Below, one piece after another: positions 1-10,224 of a stretch of 64,000 nt of DNA. The notes beneath the pieces are model-generated. The model was not told the origin of the DNA. It did no database searches and saw only the letters and a program-made list of their open reading frames with translations. The stretch is taken from the NCBI GenBank assembly GCA_021442455.1, contig JABUSY010000021.1, forward strand, positions 80,630-144,629, written 5' to 3'. The number at the start of each line of letters is the position of its first letter. The stretch's first letter is position 1. Source of the stretch: Lachnospiraceae bacterium (GTDB lineage Bacteria; Bacillota; Clostridia; Lachnospirales; Lachnospiraceae). Made by a program: the position numbers and the translations under genes.

Positions 1-439
1 ATGTCCTGTCCAGCACATATTGCATAAATTGTATTTAGGTTTTAGTATTAATCCCCTTATTACATGTTTTATCAGAATTTTAGTTGGCATTGTCATGGTA
101 ATGTGATAAACGTTCCTTTTTGTGATGAGTCAATGTTTTAAATTTCTTTGTTTTATCACAACCGCTTTCCAGCTAAGGAAATCGAGATATATAGGTATTA
201 CTATAACAAAAAATCTAGTGCATGTATAGATGAAATTGAATATTTATTCTGAATGATGAAATATGTTGCGACAATTGCGCTAAGATAACTAACCAGTATT
301 TTCAAAATCATGAGTGTGATATCATTGGATGTTGATTAGCAGTAGTGAAGTAATGAAACGGAACGGAAGTGAAAAATATGGATGCATTCGATGCTCAACG
401 CTATATTTTTAAATAAAAATATGAAAGAATTGCTCATGA

Positions 440-1015
440 GATTAGGGCAGTGACGAAAATTGTAAAATGTCCGGAGTATCACAAGCGACAGTATCGCGGT
501 ATCTTCACAATGGAAATGATCACGACAATAAGAGTTTGAGTCTTCTTCACAGATGCGTGGGTTCTGTAAATGACACAGATGAATCTAGTTGGAATAATTA
601 TTTTTAAGATTCATGTGGATTTGATTAGTTGAATGGTGGAAAAGGTATCAACAACGTAGTGTCAGATTTCAAATATGAGTTGTTATTTACAAACATAAAT
701 AATTATGCGACAAATAAAGTAAAATATTTGAAGGTTTTCACTTCAAACAACCAGATGAATCAGGTGGATGGTGTGATTCTGCTCGGAACAATTCTGACTC
801 GGGAGTAGAGGAAAGTGATTCGGGAGATGCTACTTCCTGTTGTGATATTTGGAAGAAAAAATAAATATGTTAATAGAATTATTGTTCTGTAAAGAGGACA
901 AGATTAACTCTAGAGAACAATTGCTTACGGATATAGGAGTGATGAGCTGACACGGAGATTTGAGCAATATGCTGAAAATATCCCTTGTTTTTTGTGCAAT
1001 CATTCAAACTGATTT
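440..1015 (+). pseudogene. LacI-family transcriptional regulator relic
   Basis: Frame-broken translation contains the LacI HTH signature 'MSGVSQATVSRYLHNGN' (about 467-520) and a core-domain-like 'VDGVILLGTILTRE*RKVIREMLLPVVIFGRKNKYVN' (about 766-870), with several stops. Confidence 0.75.
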
Positions 1016-1384
1016 TAATTTACTGAGGAAAGCGGACTTATCATATATTTTAAATATATAATCGATCTCATCTGAGATTAACAAATATAGATTGGAGAAT
1101 ATGCTTATCCTTTAAGAATAATATCACAATTAATTACAGAAATGAGGTGAAAGGGAATACTGAATATTATATCGACAGCTAATTTGTGCCACTAGACAGC
1201 ATCTGGTAATTACAGACAATGAGCAGGAAAGAAGCTCTGGAAGAAATCAAGGGCGTGTTCGTATCCTTCGCATAGAAGCAGATTATCTTTGAAACAGAAA
1301 GTGTGAACACCATGATTACTGTGTTCATGTTTGCTTAAATTACATTAGAAAAAAGATAAATATAGATGATGTGGGAACCTATGT

Positions 1385-1510
1385 CAGATTGGTATGCTTG
1401 TTCGTCAATGTAGTTCAAAGACTTCTCAGGTAAAAGTGAAATTTAAAGGAAAAATCGTTGATGCGAAGAAGTTGATGGTCTGGCTGATCTTCTTTGGAGT
1501 AAAAAAACAA
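1385..1510 (+). pseudogene. ptsH: HPr-like phosphocarrier relic
   Basis: Frame-shifted pieces 'GMLVRQ' (cf. GLHARPA) and 'SQVKVKFKGKIVDAKKLMVWLIFFGVKK' (cf. HPr 'FKGKTVNAKSIMGVMSLGAAKG'). Confidence 0.55.
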
Positions 1511-1679
1511 AAAATAAAGAGAAGAAGTAGATAGACTTCTATAACACTTTTTCAAAGCGAACCTGTGCCTTAAATTTCTATACCGAAAGAGTCAAAGATG
1601 AAAAAATATTATGGGGAAAAATTATTAATATAAAGAATCGAAAGAATATTATTTTTAGAAAAAATAATTTGAAAGTATA

Positions 1680-2430
1680 AGGTGAAAAACGCAGAAATTA
1701 CGTGCTATGAATAAGCAAAAACGCTAAGCCAGCTATGAAATAGATGTTCTAAAGGTTAGAGAGGGAAATACGGTAATATTGGAGATTCATGTTATGCTGT
1801 TGGAGGATGACGATTTCAAGAATGTTATACGTAATATGGTAATAATTTAGCAAGTAAATGTTGAATATTCCGTCGTGGCCAGGAGATTTTTTTGAGTTGT
1901 TCACGTAAATAGAGTATGAATATTTTCGTGTTTGGTCAGCAGATAATATTTCTGAAAAAGTCATATTCATTCTCTCAGGGGAAAAACTAAGAAGAAAATT
2001 TGATATATTTGGTGGTCATTGCCGTTAATGACTTGATATTCATTGAACTTGTAGAAGGCATTAGATTTGTAGAACAAGCTGGGATCGTTCAATTTTCATA
2101 TATCGATACCGATAAGGAGCATGAAGATATCCGCGCTGCTAGATATTTAAGATTATCTCAAAATGGATCTATCCGGATGGAGATTGTAAATGGGGCCACA
2201 GCGGCACTCTGATCTAAGACTCAGATAAAGAAATCTAATGGAGATGACACTATAAGGCTGAGTAAGGAAGCACATTACTCTTTAATGAGGGAAAAGATCA
2301 GTGTCTATACCAATATCGACAGTCTAGTCGATGCGCGATAGTGTTATCTAACTTTGCAGCATGTAGAGGTACTCCGGGTTTGATGGTGAAAAGTTCTGTA
2401 GATTTAGCTTGATGCATTTGTTGCTAGGCA
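1680..2430 (+). pseudogene. ptsI: PTS Enzyme I (phosphoenolpyruvate-protein phosphotransferase) relic
   Basis: 'EIHVMLLEDDDFKNVIRNMVII*QVNVEYSVVARRFF' resembles EI 'EAHLMMLEDPEFLEKVEELI..VNAEYAV'; 'ISVYTNIDSLVDA' resembles 'VEANIGSPEDVEA'. It lies directly after the HPr relic. Multiple stops and frameshifts. Confidence 0.6.
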
Positions 2431-2675
2431 ATGGTATTGGCAGTGAGAAAGTAAATGCGGAACGGCAGAGACAGAATTTAACTTCTGTATAAGCTAGCAG
2501 TGGAACTTTTTGGCGCCTTTTGCTACTTTTCTAGTTTTTCAGGCAGAGCGAAATATAATATTGTTGAAATTGAAAAATTGTGTATTTTCCGTTAGAATAA
2601 TGATAGAAGTTGGCAAAAATTCAAAAATGCCAGATGTCTTACTAATTGGATTAGGAGTCCTTAGGGGGAATAAAT

Positions 2676-4211
2676 ATGAATTTTACAGTTGGAGAGTATC
2701 TAAATCTGCTAGAAGGTGAAAATCAAGCAATCACCAGTGAGCTGTATCGGATGAGAGAGGAAGAGGTGTCTAGCATTACCTATGAATCCGCGAAGGCCGA
2801 TCCGGGCAGCTTGTTCATATGTAAGGGGGCGTTATTTAAAAAGACGTATTTAGAAGAAGCAGTTTTTAAGGGAAGTATTTGCTATATCAGCGAAAAGGAT
2901 TATGGACTGGAGCAGGTAGCGCATATTCTTGTGAAAAATGTACGAGCAGCAATGCCGCTTCTGGCAAAAAAGTTTTATCAAGTTCCGGAAGGAATACTGA
3001 AGTATATAGGAATTACGGGTACGAAAGGAAAAACTACAACTACGTATTACATTAAAAAGATTTTTGATGAATATATGAAGCAGACGGGTGGACGGGATAT
3101 TGCTTGCTTAACTTCTGTAGAAACTTATGACGGGAAGGAACGGAAATCGGCCCGCATCACGACGCCGGAATCTCTGGAGTTGTATCGCCATTTCAGGAAT
3201 GCATGTGACAGCGGAATTACCTATCTGGCAATGGAGGTGTCCAGTCAAGCTCTCAAATATGGAAGAGTTTCAGGCATTTCTTTTGATGTAGGAGTATTTC
3301 TAAATATCTCAGAGGATCATATCAGCCCAGTGGAGCATAAAAATTTTAAAGACTATTTTTGCTCTAAGCTTCGATTGTTCTCTCAAGTTCGAACAGCAGT
3401 CGTAAATTTGGATTCTGAATTCAGCCGTATGCTTTTAATTAAGGCCTCTTCGGCTGGCCGGATATTGACGTTTGGTACGAAACCTGGAGCCGATATTTAC
3501 GGGCATGATATATGTGTGGAGAATGGTACAGTGAGCTTTTTTGTCACTTGCGATCGTTTTGAAGGAAAATTTTCACTGGCCATGCATGGGATTTTTAATG
3601 TTGAAAATGCCTTGGCATCCATTGCTGTTGCTTATGCCTATGAGTTGCCGCTCGCGACGATGCAAAAGGTACTGAAAGAAGTGACTTTGAATGGGCGTAT
3701 GGAAGAATACAACAGCCGAAATCAGAAGCTGAAGGTTATAGTAGATTATGCTCATAATGGCCTGAGTTTTGAGAAGATTTTTGCTTCTGTCCGGATGGAA
3801 TATCCGGATTACAAAATTGTTTCCGTGTTTGGATGTCCTGGAGGAAAAGCGTTGAACCGGCGGAGAGACATGGGGTTGATTGCCGGAAAATTTTGCAGTA
3901 AAGTCTATCTTTCGACGGATGATCCAGGACCGGAAGAGATTAAGGATATCTGTATGGAAATCGGTCGTTTTGTTGAGGATACCGGTTGTTCCTACGAGTG
4001 TATTTTTGACCGGGAGGAAGCTATCAAAAAGGCCATAATGGAAGCAAAAGGAGATACAGTTGTGCTGGTGCTCGGCAAAGGTGGGGAAAATAATCAGAGG
4101 ATTGGTCAGATATTTTGCGCTTATAAATCTGATGCAGAGGTTGTGAGAGAATGTATCAGAGAATATGACAGCAAGCTTCTTGATGAAAGAATGGGGTTGT
4201 CTGTAGAATAA
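2676..4211 (+). CDS. MurE-like UDP-N-acetylmuramyl-tripeptide synthetase family ligase
   Basis: 511 aa; P-loop 'GITGTKGKTTTTYYIKKI', 'TTPESLELYRHF', 'MEVSSQALKYGRV', 'VDYAHNGLSFEKI', 'STDDPGPEEI', 'VLGKGGE'. Upstream 'AGGGGG' RBS. Confidence 0.9.
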   Translation: MNFTVGEYLNLLEGENQAITSELYRMREEEVSSITYESAKADPGSLFICKGALFKKTYLEEAVFKGSICYISEKDYGLEQVAHILVKNVRAAMPLLAKKFYQVPEGILKYIGITGTKGKTTTTYYIKKIFDEYMKQTGGRDIACLTSVETYDGKERKSARITTPESLELYRHFRNACDSGITYLAMEVSSQALKYGRVSGISFDVGVFLNISEDHISPVEHKNFKDYFCSKLRLFSQVRTAVVNLDSEFSRMLLIKASSAGRILTFGTKPGADIYGHDICVENGTVSFFVTCDRFEGKFSLAMHGIFNVENALASIAVAYAYELPLATMQKVLKEVTLNGRMEEYNSRNQKLKVIVDYAHNGLSFEKIFASVRMEYPDYKIVSVFGCPGGKALNRRRDMGLIAGKFCSKVYLSTDDPGPEEIKDICMEIGRFVEDTGCSYECIFDREEAIKKAIMEAKGDTVVLVLGKGGENNQRIGQIFCAYKSDAEVVRECIREYDSKLLDERMGLSVE

Positions 4212-4215
4212 AAAA

Positions 4216-4255
4216 CTCTATGCGAAAGGATATGTCCTTTGTCAATAAAATAGAG
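4216..4255. terminator. Nested hairpin between convergent murE-like gene and argG
   Basis: Outer stem CTCTAT/ATAGAG and inner stem AAAGGA-TATG-TCCTTT. No clear U-tract. Confidence 0.4.
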
Positions 4256-4300
4256 AGCATATTCTTCCACACAAAATTTTTTTTATTAATATATTTTACT

Positions 4301-5533
4301 TCATTTTATTGTTGATTCTTTTTCCATTTCCTGTAGTTTCATCGAGCGGACCTTCAGAGGTAGGCCAAACAGAGTAATGAAACCGCTGGCGTCTTGATGA
4401 TCGTATAGCTGTCCAGTTTTGAAAGAGGCTAGAGATTGGTTATACAGGCTATACGGGGAACTAGTGCTTGTTTTGATGATATTACCCTTGTACAGCTTTA
4501 TTTTAACTTCTCCGGTTACATATTTTTGAGTGCATGTTACAAAGGCCTGTATTGCTTCTCTAAGAGGAGTGAACCATTTTCCTTCATATACAATCTGGGC
4601 AAACTGACTTCCTAAATTCTTTTTTGTCTCCAATGTTTCTCGGTCGAGGATCAGTTCCTCCAGCTGGTCATGTGCCTCCATTAGGATAGTTCCGCCTGGA
4701 GTCTCGTATACGCCACGAGATTTCATACCGACGACGCGGTTTTCCACAATGTCGACGATACCAATGCCATGTTTGCCACCCAAAGCGTTCAGAGCGGCTA
4801 TAATTTCAGACACCTTCATTGCTTTTGCATTCAGAGTTTTAGGGATGCCTTGTTCGAACGTAAGAGTTAGGTATTCCGGTTCGTCTGGAGCTTTCTCCGG
4901 AGTAATACCGAGTACCAGCATGTGGTCATAGTTAGGTTCGTTGGCAGGGTCTTCCAGCTCTAGCCCTTCATGACTGATATGCCATAGGTTTCGGTCACGA
5001 CTATAGCTGTTGTTGTCAGAAAAAGGCAAGTCTATGCCGTGTGCTTTGCAGAATTCCATTTCTGCTTCGCGAGAATCCATTTTCCATAATTCCGGCATAC
5101 GCCAAGGCGCAATTACTTTCAAATCAGGAGCCAGAGCCTTAAAGGCTAATTCAAAACGGATTTGGTCGTTTCCTTTTCCGGTAGCTCCGTGACAAATAGC
5201 TTTTGCTCCCTCTTTGCGGGCAATCTCAACCAGTTTTTTGGCGATAACTGGACGGGCCATAGAGGTTCCTAGTAAATATTTGTGCTCATAGACAGCGCCA
5301 GCTTTCACGCAGGGCATGATGAAATCATCACAAAATTCATCAGTAACATCTTCTATGTATAGCTTGGTGGCGCCGGACAATTTAGCTCTTTCGTTCAGAT
5401 CGTTTAATTCGTTGCCTTGACCGCAGTCAACGCAGCAGCAAATTACGTCATAACCAAAATGCTCCTTGAGCCACGGAATAGTTGCAGTAGTGTCTAACCC
5501 ACCGGAATATGCTAAAATAACTTTTTCGTTCAT
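4301..5533 (-). CDS. argG: Argininosuccinate synthase
   Basis: 'MNEKVILAYSGGLDTTATIPWLKE', 'SYSRDRNLWHISHEGLELEDP', 'SPYSLYNQSLASF'. Start set at 5533 behind an AAGGAGGG-type RBS rather than at the ORF-track start. Confidence 0.97.
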   Translation of the reverse strand: MNEKVILAYSGGLDTTATIPWLKEHFGYDVICCCVDCGQGNELNDLNERAKLSGATKLYIEDVTDEFCDDFIMPCVKAGAVYEHKYLLGTSMARPVIAKKLVEIARKEGAKAICHGATGKGNDQIRFELAFKALAPDLKVIAPWRMPELWKMDSREAEMEFCKAHGIDLPFSDNNSYSRDRNLWHISHEGLELEDPANEPNYDHMLVLGITPEKAPDEPEYLTLTFEQGIPKTLNAKAMKVSEIIAALNALGGKHGIGIVDIVENRVVGMKSRGVYETPGGTILMEAHDQLEELILDRETLETKKNLGSQFAQIVYEGKWFTPLREAIQAFVTCTQKYVTGEVKIKLYKGNIIKTSTSSPYSLYNQSLASFKTGQLYDHQDASGFITLFGLPLKVRSMKLQEMEKESTIK

Positions 5534-5562
5534 GATAGAACCCTCCTTAGTTAAATATACGC

Positions 5563-5654
5563 ATGTAAAAATATACATCAATGCTAAAGAATATGCAAGG
5601 GTTAATATTTAAAAGTTAAAAAAACTTGCATATTTTGAGAAATAAATGTATAAT
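5563..5654. promoter_or_regulatory. Divergent argG/argC promoter region with putative ArgR operator
   Basis: argC promoter (+): TTGCAT 5626-5631, 17 bp, TATAAT 5649-5654. argG promoter (-): TTGCAT (complement of 5593-5598), 17 bp, TATATT (complement of 5570-5575). Palindrome ATGTAAAAATATACAT 5563-5578 covers the argG -10. Inverted repeat ATATGCAAG/CTTGCATAT contains both -35s. Confidence 0.75.
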
Positions 5655-5749
5655 TTATAATTGCGTATAATATGGACATAGGACATAAACGAATATGTGT
5701 GAGTTCATGCATTATTCAGATTATAGAAGGGAAAAGGGATAGGAGGACT

Positions 5750-6790
5750 ATGATTAAAGCTGGAATTATTGGATCTACAGGTTATGCGGGTGCTGAATTA
5801 GTACGTTTGCTTCTGGGACATGAGGATGTGAGAATTGTCTGGTATGGTTCTAGGAACTATATCAATGAGAAGTATTCAGGGGTTTATCAAAATATGTTTC
5901 GTTTGGTGGAGAATATCTGCCAGGATGATAATATAAAGGAATTGGCAAATGCTGCAGATGTGATATTTACGGCGACACCACAGGGTTTTTGTGCGTCTCT
6001 TATAAATGAGGATATATTGAATAAAAGCAAGATTATTGACTTGAGTGCAGATTTCAGGTTTAAGAATGTGAAGGTTTACCAAGAGTGGTATAAAATAGAA
6101 CATCGAGCGTCTCAGTATATTTCTGAAGCAGTTTACGGGCTGTGTGAAATTAACAGAGAGGCTGTGAAACAGTCTAGATTGGTGGCAAATCCAGGATGCT
6201 ATACGACCTGTTCGATTTTGAGTATCTATCCGCTTCTGAAGGAGAAAATGATAGACGGGAATACGATCATTGTCGATGCAAAATCAGGCACTTCAGGTGC
6301 TGGTAGAGGTACAAAAGTGGATACTCTGTTTTGCGAGGTGAATGAAAGTATTAAGGCATATGGGGTAGCTACTCACCGGCATACGCCTGAGATTGAGGAG
6401 CAACTGAGTTATGCGGCAGGATATCCAGTTACGATTAATTTTACACCCCATCTGGTTTCTGTAAATAGAGGGATTTTGATTACGGCTTACGCCTCTTTGG
6501 TAAAAAATGTTTCTTGGGAGGATGTACAGGAAATTTATAAGAAATATTATCAAGATGAGTGTTTTATTCGCCTTCTGGACAGAGATGTATGTCCACAGAC
6601 AAAATGGGTAAAGGGTAGTAATTATGTGGATATTAGTTTTAAACTGGATCATCGCACAAAGCGTATTATCATGATGAGCGCGCTGGATAATCTGGTAAAG
6701 GGAGCAGCTGGGCAGGCAGTGCAGAATATGAATCTGATGTTTGGCTTGGATGAGGCAAAAGGTCTTCATTTGGTTCCTATATTTCCGTAA
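5750..6790 (+). CDS. argC: N-acetyl-gamma-glutamyl-phosphate reductase
   Basis: 'MIKAGIIGSTGYAGAELVRLLLGH', 'VANPGCYTTCSIL', 'ATHRHTPEIEEQL', 'FTPHLVSVNRGIL'. AGGAGG RBS before ATG 5750. Confidence 0.97.
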   Translation: MIKAGIIGSTGYAGAELVRLLLGHEDVRIVWYGSRNYINEKYSGVYQNMFRLVENICQDDNIKELANAADVIFTATPQGFCASLINEDILNKSKIIDLSADFRFKNVKVYQEWYKIEHRASQYISEAVYGLCEINREAVKQSRLVANPGCYTTCSILSIYPLLKEKMIDGNTIIVDAKSGTSGAGRGTKVDTLFCEVNESIKAYGVATHRHTPEIEEQLSYAAGYPVTINFTPHLVSVNRGILITAYASLVKNVSWEDVQEIYKKYYQDECFIRLLDRDVCPQTKWVKGSNYVDISFKLDHRTKRIIMMSALDNLVKGAAGQAVQNMNLMFGLDEAKGLHLVPIFP

Positions 6791-6817
6791 AATATCATAG
6801 GTGGGAGAAAGTAAATT

Positions 6818-8041
6818 ATGAAAAAAATGGATAGTGGCGTGACGGCGGCTATTGGATTTCAAGCGGCAGGAGGAAGCGTAGGAATCAAACAAGGAAATGT
6901 AAAGGATATGGCACTGTTATACAGTATAGTTCCATGTGTAGTGGCAGGAACCTTTACAAGCAATATTATAAAAGCGGCCCCTGTGAAATGGGATCAACAC
7001 ATTGTTTATGACTGTGAAGCGGCTCAATCTGTGGTCTGCAACAGCGGTGTAGCTAATGCGTGTACAGGAGAAGAAGGCTACCGTTGCTGCATGGAAACGG
7101 CAAAAATTGCGGCTGAAGTTCTGAAAATTCCAGAAGATTCTGTCCTAGTGGCATCTACAGGGGTAATTGGGCAGCAAATACCTATAGATAAAATAATCGA
7201 GGGGATAAGAATGCTTGCCCCACTGCTGTCAAATTCTAGGGAGGCGGGAAGCTCAGCGGCTCAGGCTATCATGACGACAGATACCAGACAAAAGGAGATT
7301 GCGGTTTCTGTTGAAATAGGCGGAAAAATTGTGACTATCGGTGCCATGTGCAAGGGATCAGGCATGATATATCCTAATATGTGCACGATGCTGTCTTTTC
7401 TGACAACAGATGGGGATATTTCCAAGGCAATGTTGCAGGAGGCACTGTCTGAAGTTGTCAAAGATACATACAATATGGTATCTGTGGACGGAGATACGTC
7501 TACAAATGATACGGTGCTTTTGTTAGCCAATGGTCTTGCTGGAAATCCGATGATTACTAAAAAGGACAGAGATTACCAGAAATTTGTAGATGCTCTGTAT
7601 GAAGTTAATACAATACTTGCAAAAAAAATTGCCGGTGATGGCGAAGGAGCCACGACTTTGTTCGAGGTGAAAATTATCGGAGCACAGGATAGAGAGCAGG
7701 CGGTGGTACTGGCTAAATCTGTGATTACCTCTAACTTGATCAAAACTGCAATTTTTGGTCATGATGCCAATTGGGGTAGAATCTTATGTGCTATGGGATA
7801 TTCTGGTGCTAAATTCGATCCAGAAAAAGTGGATCTGTATTTAGAGAGTTCAGCCGGTAGGCTGCAGATTATTAAAAATTCTGTAGCTATTGATTACAGC
7901 GAAGAAGAGGCAACGGCGATTCTGTCTGAACCAGAAGTGAAGGTGCTTGCCGATCTAAAACAGGGAAAAGCGGAAGCTACTGCCTGGGGCTGCGACCTTA
8001 CTTATGATTATGTAAAAATCAATGCAGCTTACCGATCTTAA
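6818..8041 (+). CDS. argJ: Bifunctional glutamate N-acetyltransferase/amino-acid acetyltransferase
   Basis: 'GVTAAIGFQAAGGSVGIK', 'VASTGVIGQQIP', 'MTTDTRQKE', 'NDTVLLLANG', 'ANWGRILCAMGYSG'. Confidence 0.96.
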   Translation: MKKMDSGVTAAIGFQAAGGSVGIKQGNVKDMALLYSIVPCVVAGTFTSNIIKAAPVKWDQHIVYDCEAAQSVVCNSGVANACTGEEGYRCCMETAKIAAEVLKIPEDSVLVASTGVIGQQIPIDKIIEGIRMLAPLLSNSREAGSSAAQAIMTTDTRQKEIAVSVEIGGKIVTIGAMCKGSGMIYPNMCTMLSFLTTDGDISKAMLQEALSEVVKDTYNMVSVDGDTSTNDTVLLLANGLAGNPMITKKDRDYQKFVDALYEVNTILAKKIAGDGEGATTLFEVKIIGAQDREQAVVLAKSVITSNLIKTAIFGHDANWGRILCAMGYSGAKFDPEKVDLYLESSAGRLQIIKNSVAIDYSEEEATAILSEPEVKVLADLKQGKAEATAWGCDLTYDYVKINAAYRS

Positions 8042-8091
8042 CAAGTAGGGAATCAGTTACCTGTTTCCAAATCTGGTTAGTATATATAAAT

Positions 8092-9009
8092 GTGATTGAG
8101 AGGATAAATGGCATGGTTATGCAGAAGTATCTAGATAAAGCAGAGGCACTCATTGAAATGCTTCCTTATATTCAACGTTTGAGAAAGAAAATGATTGTGG
8201 TGAAATACGGTGGAAGTGCCATGATGGATGAAGAGTTAAAGAAAAATATTATAAAAGATGTAGTTCTGTTAAAGTTGGTTGGTGTTAAACTGATTATCGT
8301 GCACGGAGGAGGCAAGGAAATCTCTCGATGGGTTCATAAAGTAGATATGGAGTCTCAATTTATTAATGGCCTTCGAGTGACAGATCAGGATACAATAGAA
8401 GTGGTGGAAATGGTTCTCAATAAGATTAACAAGGAGTTGGTTACTCTGGTCCAGTCCCTGGGGGTTAAGGCTGTAGGTATCAGTGGAAAAGATGGAGGCT
8501 TGCTACAAGTGGGGAAGAAGCTATCAGGGGGAAAAGATATCGGATATGTGGGCGAGATCCGAAAAGTGGATCCAAAGATTCTCTATAATCTGCTAGAAAA
8601 GGATTTCCTTCCGATTGTATGTCCGATTGGAATAGATGACGCGTTTTGTTCTTATAACATTAATGCGGATGATACTGCCAGTGCTATTGCAAAATCTGTC
8701 AGCGCTGAACAGCTGGTGTTCGTGACGGATACAAAAGGAGTATTCTATGACAAGGATGATCCGTCTTCCATAATTCCGAAGCTGCATATTAAGGAGGCAG
8801 CCAGTCTCATTGATAATGGCAATGTAAACGGCGGTATGATTCCAAAACTGCAGAATTGCATTGACGCTATTAATCATGGTGTTTCTAGAGTGCATATCTT
8901 GGATGGAATGATTCCCCATTGTCTGTTGCTGGAAATATTTATGAATAAAGGAATTGGAACGGCGATTTTGATGGATGACGAGGAAAAAGTGTACAATGGA
9001 AATGATTGA
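8092..9009 (+). CDS. argB: Acetylglutamate kinase
   Basis: 'MIVVKYGGSAMMDEELKKNIIKDVVLLKLVGVKLIIVHGGGKEIS', 'NGNVNGGMIPKLQNCIDAINHGV'. Start may be the internal ATG at 8113 or 8119 instead of GTG 8092. Confidence 0.96.
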   Translation: MIERINGMVMQKYLDKAEALIEMLPYIQRLRKKMIVVKYGGSAMMDEELKKNIIKDVVLLKLVGVKLIIVHGGGKEISRWVHKVDMESQFINGLRVTDQDTIEVVEMVLNKINKELVTLVQSLGVKAVGISGKDGGLLQVGKKLSGGKDIGYVGEIRKVDPKILYNLLEKDFLPIVCPIGIDDAFCSYNINADDTASAIAKSVSAEQLVFVTDTKGVFYDKDDPSSIIPKLHIKEAASLIDNGNVNGGMIPKLQNCIDAINHGVSRVHILDGMIPHCLLLEIFMNKGIGTAILMDDEEKVYNGND

Positions 9010-10186
9010 TTATATGAAACAGACAGATCAGTATGTACTACATACATATAACCGCTTTCCTGTGGTTTTTGAAAGAGGGAAAGGCATCCGTCTCTATGAT
9101 ACAAACGGTAAAGAATATTTGGATTTTATGGCAGGAATAGCAGTATTTGCCTTGGGATATGGGAATGAAATATATAATGCAGCTTTGAAAGATCAAATTG
9201 ATAAGATCATACATACGTCTAACCTCTATTATAATATCCCAATGGCAGAAGCGGCTCAAAAGCTGGCAGAAGCATCTGGAATGAGTAAAGTTTTTTTTAC
9301 CAATAGCGGAACAGAGGCCATTGAGGGAGCAATTAAGGTAGCCAGGAAATATGCATGGCTCAAAGACGGTAGTACTGATCATGAAATAATAGCTATGAAC
9401 CATTCCTTTCATGGAAGGAGTTTGGGAGCGTTGTCTGTCACAGGGAATGCTTATTATCAGGAGCCTTTTAAACCACTGATTGGAGGCATACGTTTTGCTG
9501 ATTTTAACAATTTGGACAGCGTAAAGGAACAGATAACTCACAAAACCTGTGCGATTATCCTAGAGACCATTCAGGGTGAAGGTGGTATTTATCCAGCAGA
9601 AGAAGAATTTTTGAAAGGTGTGCGTGTTCTCTGCGATGAGAAAGATATTTTGTTGATTTTGGATGAAATTCAGTGTGGTATGGGTCGGAGTGGTTACATG
9701 TTTGCTTGGCAGAAATACGGTGTGAAGACGGATGTGTTGACTTGCGCTAAAGCATTGGGTTGCGGCGTCCCTGTAGGAGCTTTCGTTTTAAATGAAAAAA
9801 TTGCGGAACAATCTCTCGTGCCAGGTGATCATGGAACAACTTATGGAGGAAATCCTTTGGCTTGTCGGGCAGTCAGTACAGTGTTCGATTTGTTCGCTTC
9901 GGAAGACATTGTAGCACATGTGCAGGAAACTGCTCCCTATCTGGAAAAGAAATTGGATGAATTGGTGGATGAGTACGATTTTATTAGTGCCCGTAGAGGA
10001 AAGGGATTTATCCAGGGCTTGGTCATTGAGGGGCGAAAAATAGGTAAGATCGTTGGTAAATGTCTCGAAAAGGGATTAGTCGTTATCAGTGCTGGCACCA
10101 ATGTGCTGCGATTTCTACCTCCGCTGATTATCAGGGAAGCCGATATAGATGAAATGATCGAGAAGCTGAGAGAAGCGCTTAAATAA
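8996..10186 (+). CDS. argD: Acetylornithine aminotransferase
   Basis: 'FFTNSGTEAIEGAIKVARKYA', 'FHGRSLGALSVTGN', 'LDEIQCGMGRSG', 'GDHGTTYGGNPLACRA'. Likely start ATG 8996, overlapping the end of argB. Confidence 0.96.
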   Translation: MEMIDYMKQTDQYVLHTYNRFPVVFERGKGIRLYDTNGKEYLDFMAGIAVFALGYGNEIYNAALKDQIDKIIHTSNLYYNIPMAEAAQKLAEASGMSKVFFTNSGTEAIEGAIKVARKYAWLKDGSTDHEIIAMNHSFHGRSLGALSVTGNAYYQEPFKPLIGGIRFADFNNLDSVKEQITHKTCAIILETIQGEGGIYPAEEEFLKGVRVLCDEKDILLILDEIQCGMGRSGYMFAWQKYGVKTDVLTCAKALGCGVPVGAFVLNEKIAEQSLVPGDHGTTYGGNPLACRAVSTVFDLFASEDIVAHVQETAPYLEKKLDELVDEYDFISARRGKGFIQGLVIEGRKIGKIVGKCLEKGLVVISAGTNVLRFLPPLIIREADIDEMIEKLREALK

Positions 10187-10193
10187 CGGATGA

Positions 10194-10224
10194 AGAGAAT
10201 ATAGGGGGGATCCTATTCTCTTTT
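10194..10224 (+). terminator. Rho-independent terminator after argCJBD
   Basis: AGAGAATA - TAGGGGGGATCC - TATTCTCT followed by TTT. Confidence 0.75.

Noticed and set aside
6293-6892. 199-aa minus-strand ORF opposite argC
   Set aside because: Antisense to a strongly conserved gene, Cys/His/Ile-rich composition typical of a shadow frame, no RBS or family motif.
9038-9541. 167-aa minus-strand ORF opposite argD
   Set aside because: Antisense frame of a conserved gene with no independent support.
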